Positions 9,526-17,474 of a stretch of 64,000 bases of DNA are shown here, piece after piece. The stretch is from positions 1 to 64,000 of the forward strand of contig JADJNA010000020.1 of NCBI GenBank assembly GCA_016709305.1, in the 5' to 3' direction. The notes below the pieces were generated by a model that was given only the letters and a program-made list of their open reading frames with translations, was not told the origin of the DNA and ran no database searches. Origin of the DNA: Candidatus Villigracilis saccharophilus (lineage in GTDB: Bacteria > Chloroflexota > Anaerolineae > Anaerolineales > Villigracilaceae). Numbering within the stretch: position 1 is the stretch's first letter; each line of letters opens with the position of its first letter. Position numbers and translations under genes: made by a program.

Positions 9526-10157
9526 ATTAAAAATCTCCCGATCAGCATACCTAGAATACCAGCGAGCCCGAGCAGGATTCCGATGACCACCCAAAAGTAT
9601 TTAATGCGCTTCTCTGTGACTTGTGCGAGCTGCAGGAACCAAAAGGAGATTGCCAGCACGATCATGTCGGCTGTCAGGAAGGAAGATCGCTTGTGCATTC
9701 GGTCTGATTCGCTGAAATGAGGGTTGGGATTTAGATCTTCTTTTTGAGAGTCTTCTGCCAGAGCTTCATCCAGTTCACGCTGCAGATCGTAGATTCCGTC
9801 CACCGTAACATAGCGGGACTCGAAGAACGTTGATTTGATCCCGCTTGCCACGCCCCAAACCTCCCTTTGCATGACCCCATTTTCAGCATCTATTTCCTCG
9901 CTTGCATTTGGATCGTAAAGCAAATTCCCAAGTTCAAGATAACGGGAGTAATCTGTAAAGGCGCGAAAATGTTCGTACGCGTAGATCTCATTAATGATCT
10001 CTGCTTTTTGAGCGCTGATGGCTGCATTCAAGCCGTTGAAATCTGCAATTGCCGCACTGGATGCCGCGCTTGTTGCCAGACATGCGGCGATAGCTCCCAA
10101 TACCGTTACAAACGCCACCAACACAGCCGTATTGGATTTGAAACGTTCGTTCTCCAT
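9522..10157 (-). CDS. Membrane protein, partner of the TPR protein
   Basis: 211 residues: N-terminal helix (10-35, alanine-rich), a mostly alpha-helical loop (40-160) and two C-terminal helices (162-182 and 188-208). The layout is like DUF4337-type proteins, but I cannot assign it to that family with certainty. It overlaps the TPR gene by four bases (ATGA), which points to equal synthesis and probably a complex. The start at 10157 has AGGAG a few bases upstream. Confidence 0.75.
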   Translation of the reverse strand: MENERFKSNTAVLVAFVTVLGAIAACLATSAASSAAIADFNGLNAAISAQKAEIINEIYAYEHFRAFTDYSRYLELGNLLYDPNASEEIDAENGVMQREVWGVASGIKSTFFESRYVTVDGIYDLQRELDEALAEDSQKEDLNPNPHFSESDRMHKRSSFLTADMIVLAISFWFLQLAQVTEKRIKYFWVVIGILLGLAGILGMLIGRFLI

Positions 10158-10212
10158 TTGACTCTCCTGTAAACCGATAAATTGGTATTAAATTGACATG
10201 AGTCGTTTCAGA

Positions 10213-10989
10213 TTAAGCTGCGCTTTTGAGATAGATGCCCGTTGGATCCAACTCTTCGCGTAAAATTTTCAATTCCTTTTTTGTAATTGGTTCGGTCACT
10301 CTAACCTGTTCCGCAACCTTGAGATCCCAACCGGTATTGGCTTTGGCTTCCTCGACCGTTTTACCGGGATGCAGCGCAGTGAGGATCATTTCGCCGTTCT
10401 CATCGGGTTCGAGCATGCCGATATCGGTCACCACACCGACCATGCCGCCGCCGTGCAAGCCTGCGTTTTCACGATCGCCTTTCCCGCCTATGAAGCCGGC
10501 TGAGGTCATGAACTCCACTTTTTCGGGGAAGCGGCGCTTCTGGTGCGGCGTCATAATGTAACAGCGGTTTGCCCACGCGGCGATCTCCTGCGAACCGCCC
10601 GAGCCAGGCAAACGGACTTTTGGATGATCATAAGGACCAATCACAGTGGCGTTGATGTTGCCGTGTTTGTCAATTTGCGCGCCGCCCATGAAACCTACAT
10701 CCACATTGCCGCGCTGCAGGTAGTTTGCGAAAATATCGTACATGCTCACAACGGATAATGATCCGCTGACGAGGGTTGGGTCACCAATGGATAAGGGCAG
10801 GCGTTCAGGTTCCGCGCCGATCACACCGGCTTCGTAGATCATTACAAGATTTGGCGCATGAGTCCGTTTGGCAAGGTTGCAGGCCAGGTTGGGTTGGCCT
10901 ACGCCCACAAAGACAACATCGCCATCTTTCAATAGGCGCGCGGCATTGACGATCATCAACTCTGCGGCTGAATATTTTATTTCGGTCAT
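10213..10989 (-). CDS. CoA-transferase subunit B (glutaconate CoA-transferase-like)
   Basis: 258 residues, family I CoA-transferase beta subunit. MIYEAGVIGAEPERLPLSIG holds the Glu expected to form the acyl-CoA anhydride in the GctB branch. Other family marks are VGVGQPNLACNLAKRTHAPN, GGAQIDKHGNINATVIGPY and the glycine-rich GSGGSQEIA. Together with the alpha subunit at 11851-12753 it would move CoA between carboxylic acids. The start has GGAGATATT and overlaps the stop of the alpha/beta hydrolase by four bases. The substrate is not predictable: glutaconate, 3-oxoacid and steroid-ring (IpdAB-like) enzymes share this fold. Confidence 0.9.
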   Translation of the reverse strand: MTEIKYSAAELMIVNAARLLKDGDVVFVGVGQPNLACNLAKRTHAPNLVMIYEAGVIGAEPERLPLSIGDPTLVSGSLSVVSMYDIFANYLQRGNVDVGFMGGAQIDKHGNINATVIGPYDHPKVRLPGSGGSQEIAAWANRCYIMTPHQKRRFPEKVEFMTSAGFIGGKGDRENAGLHGGGMVGVVTDIGMLEPDENGEMILTALHPGKTVEEAKANTGWDLKVAEQVRVTEPITKKELKILREELDPTGIYLKSAA

Positions 10990-11825
10990 AATATCTCCTT
11001 CAAGAACGATTGCATGATTTCATATACTTCCTGTGGACGTTCGAGCGGCAGGAGGTGTGTGGATCTTTCCAAAGTTACGATCTTTATTTTTTGATTTTTC
11101 TTCTTTACCAGGTTTGCATTTCTTTCCAAAAAAGTATCTGTCTCGGCGCCGCGGATGATAAGCGTGGGTATTTTAAGATTGGGCAGGTCACGCCACAGAT
11201 CAAAATCGCGCAGACCTGTCAGATAGATATGGGCTTCCCATTCCGGTGAATACACCAATTCGTAACCGCCATCCGGCCTTTGGCCGGTGATACCTTCTAT
11301 GTATATGCGTAAATTTTCATCACTCATATATTTAAAAACATTGCGTGAACGATAACTGCGAAAAACACTTTCAAGATCGTCAAAAGTTCTTCGTCGCCTT
11401 TTTGCGCCTGCAATTAGTGGGTGGATCTTTTCTCCAAGCCCGATCGCGCGGACAAGGTTCCATCCCACTAAAAATGCAGGCATGAACAGTACGGGGTCAA
11501 GTAAAACCAATGCGCGAAACTTGCCAGGGTCACGCAGGGCGGTGCGCAGGGTGACTATACCTCCGATGGAATGACCTACTCCAATGGCTGGAGCAAACCC
11601 GCCCGTAGTGAGGAAGCCTTGCAGGTCATCGGAGAATGGATGCCAGTCATTAATTTCTTCAATTCTAGAATTATCCCAAAGCGGACGGAGTTTCATTCCA
11701 AATACGTGATATTGATTTTGTAAAAGTTCAAGCAGCGGTTGGTAGCATTCGGGCGGGTAGCCATTGGCGTGTAGAAAATGCAGCGGGACACCAGCGCCGC
11801 CATAATCAAATTGTGGAATATTCAT
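10986..11825 (-). CDS. Alpha/beta hydrolase between the CoA-transferase subunits
   Basis: About 279 residues with the alpha/beta hydrolase fold. The oxyanion region is HFLHANGYPPECY (residues 16-28), the nucleophile elbow GHSIGG is near residue 103, the acid is probably the Asp in RGAETDTF near residue 233, and the His is in STHLLPLERP near residue 260. A cap domain fills residues 130-205. The start is set at the ATG at 11825; a TTG lies one codon earlier. It is coupled by ATGA to the CoA-transferase beta subunit, so it probably acts on the same pathway, for example as a thioesterase or C-C hydrolase. That role is inference. Confidence 0.85.
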   Translation of the reverse strand: MNIPQFDYGGAGVPLHFLHANGYPPECYQPLLELLQNQYHVFGMKLRPLWDNSRIEEINDWHPFSDDLQGFLTTGGFAPAIGVGHSIGGIVTLRTALRDPGKFRALVLLDPVLFMPAFLVGWNLVRAIGLGEKIHPLIAGAKRRRRTFDDLESVFRSYRSRNVFKYMSDENLRIYIEGITGQRPDGGYELVYSPEWEAHIYLTGLRDFDLWRDLPNLKIPTLIIRGAETDTFLERNANLVKKKNQKIKIVTLERSTHLLPLERPQEVYEIMQSFLKEIL

Positions 11826-11850
11826 CAAACGTGTTTACCTGTCTACTTGT

Positions 11851-12753
11851 CTAATATTTCCCGTAATTAATTTTTTCGCTGTACTTTGCTTTTACTTTCA
11901 GGCGTTTGTGAGTCTTTGCTCCAAGCTTTTCCCAATACTGGTTTCTATCTTTGACCCCGTAAACCCATTCGTCAAGATAGGCTTTGACAGACTCGGGTGA
12001 TTCGCTGATCTTATCCCATGCGAGATAGAACTCATTGTCGCGGTCATAATAGCCTTGAGAATAAGATGGGTGGCTGGCGTATGGGACGTGACATACCGCG
12101 TCCACAATATTCGCGGGGATCATGGTGCGGTTCGGGTCGGACCTGATAACTGATTCGTCCACGATCTCTTCGGCGGTGAGGATGACTTTCTTCGCGGCGA
12201 AGGCGGCCTCTTTTTGTTCACCGATGATGCCCCACAAATGCGCGTTTCCGTTCTTGTCTGCGCGCTGAACGTGAACGATCGCCACATCTGGATTCAAGGC
12301 TGGCACCACAATTACATCCTTGCCGCCGTACGGATCGGGGATGCGTTTGATGAGCGGGTTGGATTGCTCAAGGCTTGTTGCGCCTGTTTGATTCATCGGT
12401 AAAAATGGCAGCCCCGATGCGCCGGCTTGCAAACGAGTGATCATTCCGAAATGTGAATACTCTTCCCATTCCAGTTCGCCTTTTTCTATCGCAGCGCGGA
12501 CAATGCGTAATGACCCGACGCCGGGGTTCCCCATATAAGAGAAGATGACTTTTTTCGCACATCCTGCCGCGACCATTTGATCATAGATCAGGTCTGGGGT
12601 GGCGCGGGCGAGGGTAAGGTTTTTTCTGCCCTGACGAATGATCTCGTGTCCCGCTGCGAATGGGATGAGATGTGTGAAGCCTGCGGCGTAGACAATATCG
12701 CCATCGTTCACAAATTCTGAAATTGCTTTTTTGAGTGAGATGAGTTTTGTCAT
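11851..12753 (-). CDS. CoA-transferase subunit A (glutaconate CoA-transferase-like)
   Basis: 300 residues, alpha subunit of a family I CoA-transferase. Marks include DGDIVYAAGFTHLIPFAAGHE near residue 20, GASGLPFLPMNQ near residue 117 and VAIVHVQRADKNGNAHLWG near residue 163. I start at the ATG at 12753, which matches family N-termini and gives two bases of separation... effectively an overlap-free join with the preceding small membrane gene; an ATG six codons earlier lies inside that gene. It is the first enzyme gene of a three-gene set (A subunit, hydrolase, B subunit). A split A/B pair with an unrelated gene between is unusual, because subunits are normally adjacent. Confidence 0.9.
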   Translation of the reverse strand: MTKLISLKKAISEFVNDGDIVYAAGFTHLIPFAAGHEIIRQGRKNLTLARATPDLIYDQMVAAGCAKKVIFSYMGNPGVGSLRIVRAAIEKGELEWEEYSHFGMITRLQAGASGLPFLPMNQTGATSLEQSNPLIKRIPDPYGGKDVIVVPALNPDVAIVHVQRADKNGNAHLWGIIGEQKEAAFAAKKVILTAEEIVDESVIRSDPNRTMIPANIVDAVCHVPYASHPSYSQGYYDRDNEFYLAWDKISESPESVKAYLDEWVYGVKDRNQYWEKLGAKTHKRLKVKAKYSEKINYGKY

Positions 12754-12754
12754 G

Positions 12755-13039
12755 TTATTTTTTCTTTGCATCCTGTTTGGCTTTCAGTTTTTCTTCTTTT
12801 CTTTTTCTGGCATCTTCGCGGGTTTTATGGACTAAAGAAAATCGTCCAGCCGAGGGCGGCGGGGCTTTGCCGCGCCGAAAATACCAGCCGATAAAAAAGA
12901 GCAGCATGGATATGAAAAGATAATCAAAGTCTACATTGTCTGCCAGGTCAGATGTGACGAAGAGCAGAAAAACACCCGCTCCCATCACCAGGAAGAAAGT
13001 CCCCACCCGCACGATAATTGGATCTCCATCATTTTCCAT
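12755..13039 (-). CDS. Small two-helix membrane protein with basic tail
   Basis: 94 residues. Hydrophobic helices lie at about 10-28 (VRVGTFFLVMGAGVFLLFV) and 38-54 (FDYLFISMLLFFIGWYF), followed by a cytosolic tail very rich in Lys, Arg and Glu that ends in a run of Lys. It ends one base before the CoA-transferase alpha-subunit start, so it is probably the first gene of that operon. Function unknown. Confidence 0.65.
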   Translation of the reverse strand: MENDGDPIIVRVGTFFLVMGAGVFLLFVTSDLADNVDFDYLFISMLLFFIGWYFRRGKAPPPSAGRFSLVHKTREDARKRKEEKLKAKQDAKKK

Positions 13040-13119
13040 GGGCTTATTTTACCTTTGGAAGGGAAAGGTAGACAAGTGAGCCTTTTACAGATCAAGAAGA
13101 GAGTATTTCGTTACACTAC

Positions 13120-13876
13120 CTATGGCTTCAGGCCTGAAAATAAAATCCTGCGGAACGGGTACAGTAACGGACTTTCAGGCAGGGCATTGTGAATTTTTCC
13201 TGCGCAGCACATCAAGGAATTCAGGTTTATGTTTTCCAAGTCTTTCAAAATAGGGGACAAGCGCTGTGCCGGATATCCACTCGATCACTGCGTCTGAATT
13301 TTCCAAAACATGGGGATATATTTTTTCAAAGACAAGAATATTTTTTGCTCCAAGTGCAAATAGTATTCTTGTATATTCGTCGATGGACAGAACGGGCGAA
13401 ATTCTTTCAAAGCCGTTTAATATCCTGTTAAATGGAGATTCTCTAACAGTCTCTCGGATAAGCATATGTGAAATATGATTGTGGTTTGATGGGATCTGGA
13501 TGCATAATTGCCCGCCATGATCTAATTTTGAAAAAAGATCAGGGATCAACTTTTCATGATCTTCACACCATTGAATTGCGGCGTTGCTGAAGATAAGATC
13601 CCAATTCCCGGCCAGTTTGGATAAGTCTCCTTGTTCAAATCGTAGGTTCTCACTGGCGTGGGACGCCGCTTTATCCAGCATTTGGAGGGAGGAATCCAAC
13701 CCGGTCACAGTGCTTTCAGGTAACGCGTCTGCCAGAATGCGGGTTAGTTCCCCTGTGCCGCATCCCAGGTCAATTACTTTGAGCTGTGGACGAATCTCCA
13801 CAAGGTTTAAGAGGTCAAAAAATGGAGCAGAGCGTTCTGATTGGAATTTATGATATTGTGCTGGATTCCACGGCAT
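13120..13876 (-). CDS. Trans-aconitate 2-methyltransferase-like protein, C-terminus shifted by one base
   Basis: Class I SAM methyltransferase of the Tam type: MPWNPAQYHKFQSER opens the protein, VIDLGCGTGELT is SAM motif I and LIFSNAAIQWCEDHEKL is the Tam-like motif IV. As read, the frame stops at 13175 after RRKNSQCPA. One fewer A in the 5-base run at 13194-13198 restores KIHNALPESPLLYPFRRILF and a stop at 13120-13122, matching the usual family end. Total about 251 residues. The ATG at 13876 is preferred because AGGA lies eight bases upstream. Tam detoxifies trans-aconitate formed from the citrate-cycle intermediate cis-aconitate; the exact substrate here is inferred. Confidence 0.8.
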
Positions 13877-13895
13877 AGCCATATTCCTAAAAACA

Positions 13896-13927
13896 TTGTC
13901 CCTTTTTCTTTTTAGAAAAAGGGACAA
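13896..13927 (-). terminator. Terminator after P5C dehydrogenase
   Basis: Perfect 14-bp arms (TTGTCCCTTTTTCT / AGAAAAAGGGACAA) around a four-base loop, followed by a T-rich tract on the minus strand. It separates the dehydrogenase from the Tam-like gene. Confidence 0.8.
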
Positions 13928-13949
13928 CATAACTACAAGAATTGTGATC

Positions 13950-15524
13950 TTACTTTACAAGTGTGCGGATCTGTTCGTGCATGTACAGCGGAAGATAGTA
14001 ATGGCCGCCCGCGTTTTTGCCGCTGGAGCCAGAGCCTTTCCAGCCGCCGAAGGGTTGGAAGCCAGGCCATGCGCCGGTCGTTGCGCCTTGCGGACGATTC
14101 GCATAGGTCACGCCTGCTTCGATATGATCGAAGAACCAGTCAGTTTCTTCGGGAGAGCCGTAGAAACCAGCGGTGAGACCATAGTTCACGTCATTGGCGA
14201 TTCTCATAGCTTCATCCAAATCTTTGACTTTGCCAATGGTTGTGATCGGCAGGAACATTTCATGTTTCCATAAACGGTGTGTGAAGGGCAGGTCTGTGAC
14301 AAAGGTCGGTTCGCAGAAGTATCCCTTATCATACATGCCGCCGGATTTGACATTGCCGCCGGTCAGGAATGTGCCGCCGCCCTGATTGATCTCTTCGCAG
14401 AAATCCTTGAATTCTTTATAAGATGAAGCATTGATCACCGGTCCTGTATATGTGCCCCGCTCGGTCGGATCACCAATGACCAGTTTGGAGGTTGCGTCTT
14501 TCAAACGGCCGACCAGGTCATCGTAAACAGCTTCATGCACGATCACGCGTGAAGCGGCCGAGCATTTCTGTCCCTGCAGACCAAATGCCGAGCGCAGGAT
14601 CCCGATTGTGGCGCGTTCAAGGTCCGCATCCTTCGAAACGATGACAGGGTTCTTGCCGCCGAGTTCCAAAATGATCGGGCGGACATAGTTGCGTTTTCCG
14701 AAATCCTGGAACATCTTCATACCCACATCGAAGGAACCCGTGAAGGTCACGCCGTCCACTTCGGGGCTGTCAACCAGCGCTTGCCCAAGGGTGGAACCGG
14801 GACCGGTCACAAAATTCACCACGCCATCAGGAATACCCGCGTCGCGGAAACAATCCACCAGCAGGCGCACGATCCAGGCCGTGTCGGTGGCGGGCTTGAT
14901 GACGAGTGTGTTGCCAGCGGCGAGCGCTGCGCCGGAAGGGCCGCCGGTCAACGCGTGCGGGAAGTTGAATGGTGACACCACAAGCCATACGCCGTACGGG
15001 CGAAGCACCGACACGTTACGGGCTTCATACCCAACGAGCGGGTCTTTGCCCATCTCCACAATATAGCCTTCGTTCTTTTCCATTTGATAGCAGGAATAAT
15101 AAATAAGGTCGGCAGTCTCCTGAACGTCGCCCAAAGACTCCATGCGATTCTTGCCGACTTCCAGCGCCATGGCAGCCCCAAGATCGAAAATTCGCTCTTC
15201 AATCAGAGAAGCCGCCTTGCGAAGATATTCCACGCGTTTTTGCCATGGGGTGTGACTCCACATCGGAAATGCCTTGCGTGCGGCTGCCAATGCCAGTTGC
15301 GCGTGCTTGGCATTACCCTTTTGCATTTTCGCCAGCACCCAGTCGGTGTTGACGGGAGAGTGGTCGTCAAATTTATCGTCAGCAAAAATTTCCTTGCCGT
15401 CGATGAACATGCCATATTCCTGCCCCATATTATTCTTGATTTTTTCAACAGCTTTGTCGAAGCCGCTATGAAGTTCTTCTGGTGGGTTGAACATGGTTGC
15501 GTATGTGAGCTTAAAATCTGCCAT
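13950..15524 (-). CDS. pruA: 1-pyrroline-5-carboxylate (glutamate semialdehyde) dehydrogenase
   Basis: 524 residues, matching the free-standing P5C dehydrogenase (RocA/PruA) size of about 515. It oxidises glutamate-5-semialdehyde to glutamate with NAD, the second step of proline and arginine breakdown in the cytosol. FTGSFDVGMK is the cofactor-binding glycine region, ILELGGKNPVIV carries the general-base Glu and FGLQGQKCSAASRVIVHE contains the catalytic Cys. The end NRPQGATTGAWPGFQPFGG fits the substrate-specific loop of this branch. The start at 15524 has GGAGG six bases upstream. There is no adjacent proline dehydrogenase in the window. Confidence 0.93.
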   Translation of the reverse strand: MADFKLTYATMFNPPEELHSGFDKAVEKIKNNMGQEYGMFIDGKEIFADDKFDDHSPVNTDWVLAKMQKGNAKHAQLALAAARKAFPMWSHTPWQKRVEYLRKAASLIEERIFDLGAAMALEVGKNRMESLGDVQETADLIYYSCYQMEKNEGYIVEMGKDPLVGYEARNVSVLRPYGVWLVVSPFNFPHALTGGPSGAALAAGNTLVIKPATDTAWIVRLLVDCFRDAGIPDGVVNFVTGPGSTLGQALVDSPEVDGVTFTGSFDVGMKMFQDFGKRNYVRPIILELGGKNPVIVSKDADLERATIGILRSAFGLQGQKCSAASRVIVHEAVYDDLVGRLKDATSKLVIGDPTERGTYTGPVINASSYKEFKDFCEEINQGGGTFLTGGNVKSGGMYDKGYFCEPTFVTDLPFTHRLWKHEMFLPITTIGKVKDLDEAMRIANDVNYGLTAGFYGSPEETDWFFDHIEAGVTYANRPQGATTGAWPGFQPFGGWKGSGSSGKNAGGHYYLPLYMHEQIRTLVK

Positions 15525-15678
15525 TTGGTTCCTCCAACAATCTGTGATGATATAAATAGTATTAATCTTGATACTTAGTATAGCGTAGGATTTTATTAGA
15601 GTCAAAGAAATGCAATTAGGACAGTGCTGGTAAGAATTGTTCAACTGAACTTGTCTTGCATAAAAATAAGGAGAAAAA

Positions 15679-16206
15679 ATGAAGCCCCGCATCTACATCC
15701 CAATCCTTGGCTTGGTCGCTGTTTTACTGGCATCTTGCGCCCCGAAAGCGCTTCCGCCAACCGCACAGCCTCAGATAGATCCGCCTCAAGCGGCTGCTGC
15801 CACCCAAACCCCTGAAAGTATCATACAGCCGCAAGCCACGAATGAGGCGCCCGTGGCAGCCGCTGTTCCTACGTCACGTGGACCGAATCTCGAAGCCACC
15901 GATCCGGCTACAGTGAGCCTGGCATCCGGTCAATTGCAACTGGTCGAGTTCTTCCGCTTCACCTGAGGTACCTGCCGATCAATGGCGCCCATGGTTCATG
16001 GGCTTGAAGCGGAATACTCTGGCAGAGTTAAGTTCTCTTATCTTGATGCCGACGACCCCAACACGGATGCATTTCAACGCGAGCTCGGTTTTGCCTATCA
16101 GCCAGAATTTTATATTGTGGATGCTGACGGCAAGGTTTTGAAAAAACTGATCGGCTTCATTTCGGAAGCTGAGTTTAGAAGCACGCTTAATGAATATTTG
16201 CAATAA
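15679..16206 (+). CDS. Thioredoxin-like lipoprotein with in-frame UGA at the first redox position (candidate selenoprotein)
   Basis: One reading frame of 175 codons plus stop, interrupted only by TGA at 15964-15966. The N-terminus has a lipoprotein signal with lipobox LASC (Cys20), then a Pro/Gln/Ala-rich linker to about residue 75. The thioredoxin fold starts at QLVEFFRFT, continues as UGA-Gly-Thr-Cys-Arg-Ser-Met-Ala-Pro, and ends with the probable cis-Pro strand AYQPEFYIVDADG. The UGA lies exactly where the first Cys of CxxC belongs, and frame and family similarity continue unbroken after it. Together with the following hairpin this suggests Sec insertion (UxxC). The alternative is a C-to-A substitution in a truncated gene. 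AAGGAG precedes the start. The mature protein would be exported and membrane-anchored, working as a thiol-disulfide or peroxide reductase. Confidence 0.72.
15979..16007 (+). promoter_or_regulatory. Candidate bacterial SECIS hairpin after the UGA
   Basis: GCCCATG (15987-15993), loop GTT (15994-15996), CATGGGC (15997-16003): a perfect 7-bp stem. An outer TCAA/TTGA pairing (15979-15982 with 16004-16007) extends it past a four-base bulge. The loop G is 27 bases after the UGA. The known bacterial SECIS model places a small apical loop 16-37 nt downstream with a G among its first two bases, which this meets. The function is inferred. Confidence 0.6.
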
Positions 16207-16210
16207 CCAA

Positions 16211-16241
16211 AACTGTCCATCGAATGATGGACAGTTTTTTT
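16211..16241 (+). terminator. Terminator after the thioredoxin-like gene
   Basis: Perfect 11-bp arms AACTGTCCATC / GATGGACAGTT with a GAAT loop and seven T from 16235. It starts four bases after the stop codon, supporting 16206 as the true end of the gene that contains the UGA. Confidence 0.92.
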
Positions 16242-16252
16242 GTGCCTTCCTT

Positions 16253-16258
16253 TATAAT
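16253..16258 (+). promoter_or_regulatory. -10 box of the channel-like gene
   Basis: TATAAT ends eight bases before the ATG at 16267, so the transcript would start about one or two bases before the start codon; no Shine-Dalgarno is present. Likely a leaderless message. Confidence 0.5.
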
Positions 16259-16266
16259 CGCTGCCT

Positions 16267-17364
16267 ATGGACTTTCTGATCAAGGTTTTGGTTTTTCTCG
16301 TTGGGTTTACTGCGGTGGCGATGACGATCTTTTCGGCACTATCCACGTTTGTATTAACCCGTGCGGCGCGTAGTCAATTAAATCGAATCGTCTTTGGTAT
16401 GATGCGCCGTATTTTTGAGTTCATTCTCAAATTTACCGGCTCATATGAGCAGCGTGACCGGATCATGGCATATTATTCCCCGATCAGTTTGATCATGCTG
16501 GTGCCTGTCTGGTATGCGTTGATCATGCTTGGGTATGCGGCCATGTATTGGTCGCTTGGGGTTGGGGATTGGTTTGCGGATATTCGATACAGCGGTTCAT
16601 CATTGTTAACCCTTGGCTTTGCGACATCGGATGTTCCGATCGTGACCATTTTGTCTTTCTCAGAAGCGTTAATTGGGCTGATCATGGTGGCGTTGTTAAT
16701 GGCCTATTTGCCGACTATGTACGCCGCGTTTTCACGGCGTGAACAGGCCGTCAGCATGCTGGAGGTGCGGGCAGGGAATCCGCCTTCAGCGCTTGAAATG
16801 ATTTTACGGTTTAACCGTATTCATGGATTGGATAAACTCAGCGATTACTGGAAGACTTGGGAAACCTGGTTCGCGGATATAGAAGAAAGTCATACCACGC
16901 TGCCCGCTCTCGTCTTCTTTCGTTCCCCGCGTTCTGATAACTCGTGGGTCACCGCTGCAGGCGCGATATTGGACGCCGCTTCGATCACGCAGTCTGCTGT
17001 GGATATTCCTGCGGACGCCTCTGCTTCACTGAGTATCCGCGCGGGATATCTTGCATTGCGCCGTATTGCAGATTATTTTGATCTGCCCAATCCCAAAAAC
17101 CCGCAGTATCCTACAGATCCGATCAGCATTCGCCGTGAAGAGTTTGACGAACTATTAGGCAGATTAGATAAAGCTGGCGTGCCGCTCAAACCTGACCGTG
17201 ATCAAGCCTGGAAAGATTTTGCGGGCTGGCGCGTTAATTATGATAGGGTCCTGCTTGTGTTATGTACTTTGGTGATGGCTCCGCAAGCGCCCTGGTCCAG
17301 TGACCGTGCCCCGAAGTTTAAATTACCCCCGATGTTTATTTTAAAAAAGAAAAAAATTATCTGA
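16267..17364 (+). CDS. Two-TM ion-channel-like membrane protein
   Basis: 365 residues. Helices lie at about 3-30, 72-98 and 125-155. Between the last two is SGSSLLTLGFATSDVP, which resembles the pore loop and filter of two-TM potassium channels (Ion_trans_2 type), but with TLGF in place of the canonical T-V-G-Y-G. Residues 170-340 form a soluble cytosolic domain with no recognised ligand site. The alternative is a non-conducting homologue. The gene is monocistronic between a terminator and the converging histidine kinase. The filter resemblance is seen directly; channel function is inference. Confidence 0.65.
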   Translation: MDFLIKVLVFLVGFTAVAMTIFSALSTFVLTRAARSQLNRIVFGMMRRIFEFILKFTGSYEQRDRIMAYYSPISLIMLVPVWYALIMLGYAAMYWSLGVGDWFADIRYSGSSLLTLGFATSDVPIVTILSFSEALIGLIMVALLMAYLPTMYAAFSRREQAVSMLEVRAGNPPSALEMILRFNRIHGLDKLSDYWKTWETWFADIEESHTTLPALVFFRSPRSDNSWVTAAGAILDAASITQSAVDIPADASASLSIRAGYLALRRIADYFDLPNPKNPQYPTDPISIRREEFDELLGRLDKAGVPLKPDRDQAWKDFAGWRVNYDRVLLVLCTLVMAPQAPWSSDRAPKFKLPPMFILKKKKII

Positions 17365-17474
17365 CAGTTCCGCAGTTACGATGGCAAAAGAGCTAAATTC
17401 ACCACGAAGGGTGCGAAGTTCGCAAAACTCGCTGCCCCAGGGCCGATTGACCGTGGACTTTTGCAAGAGATCCG

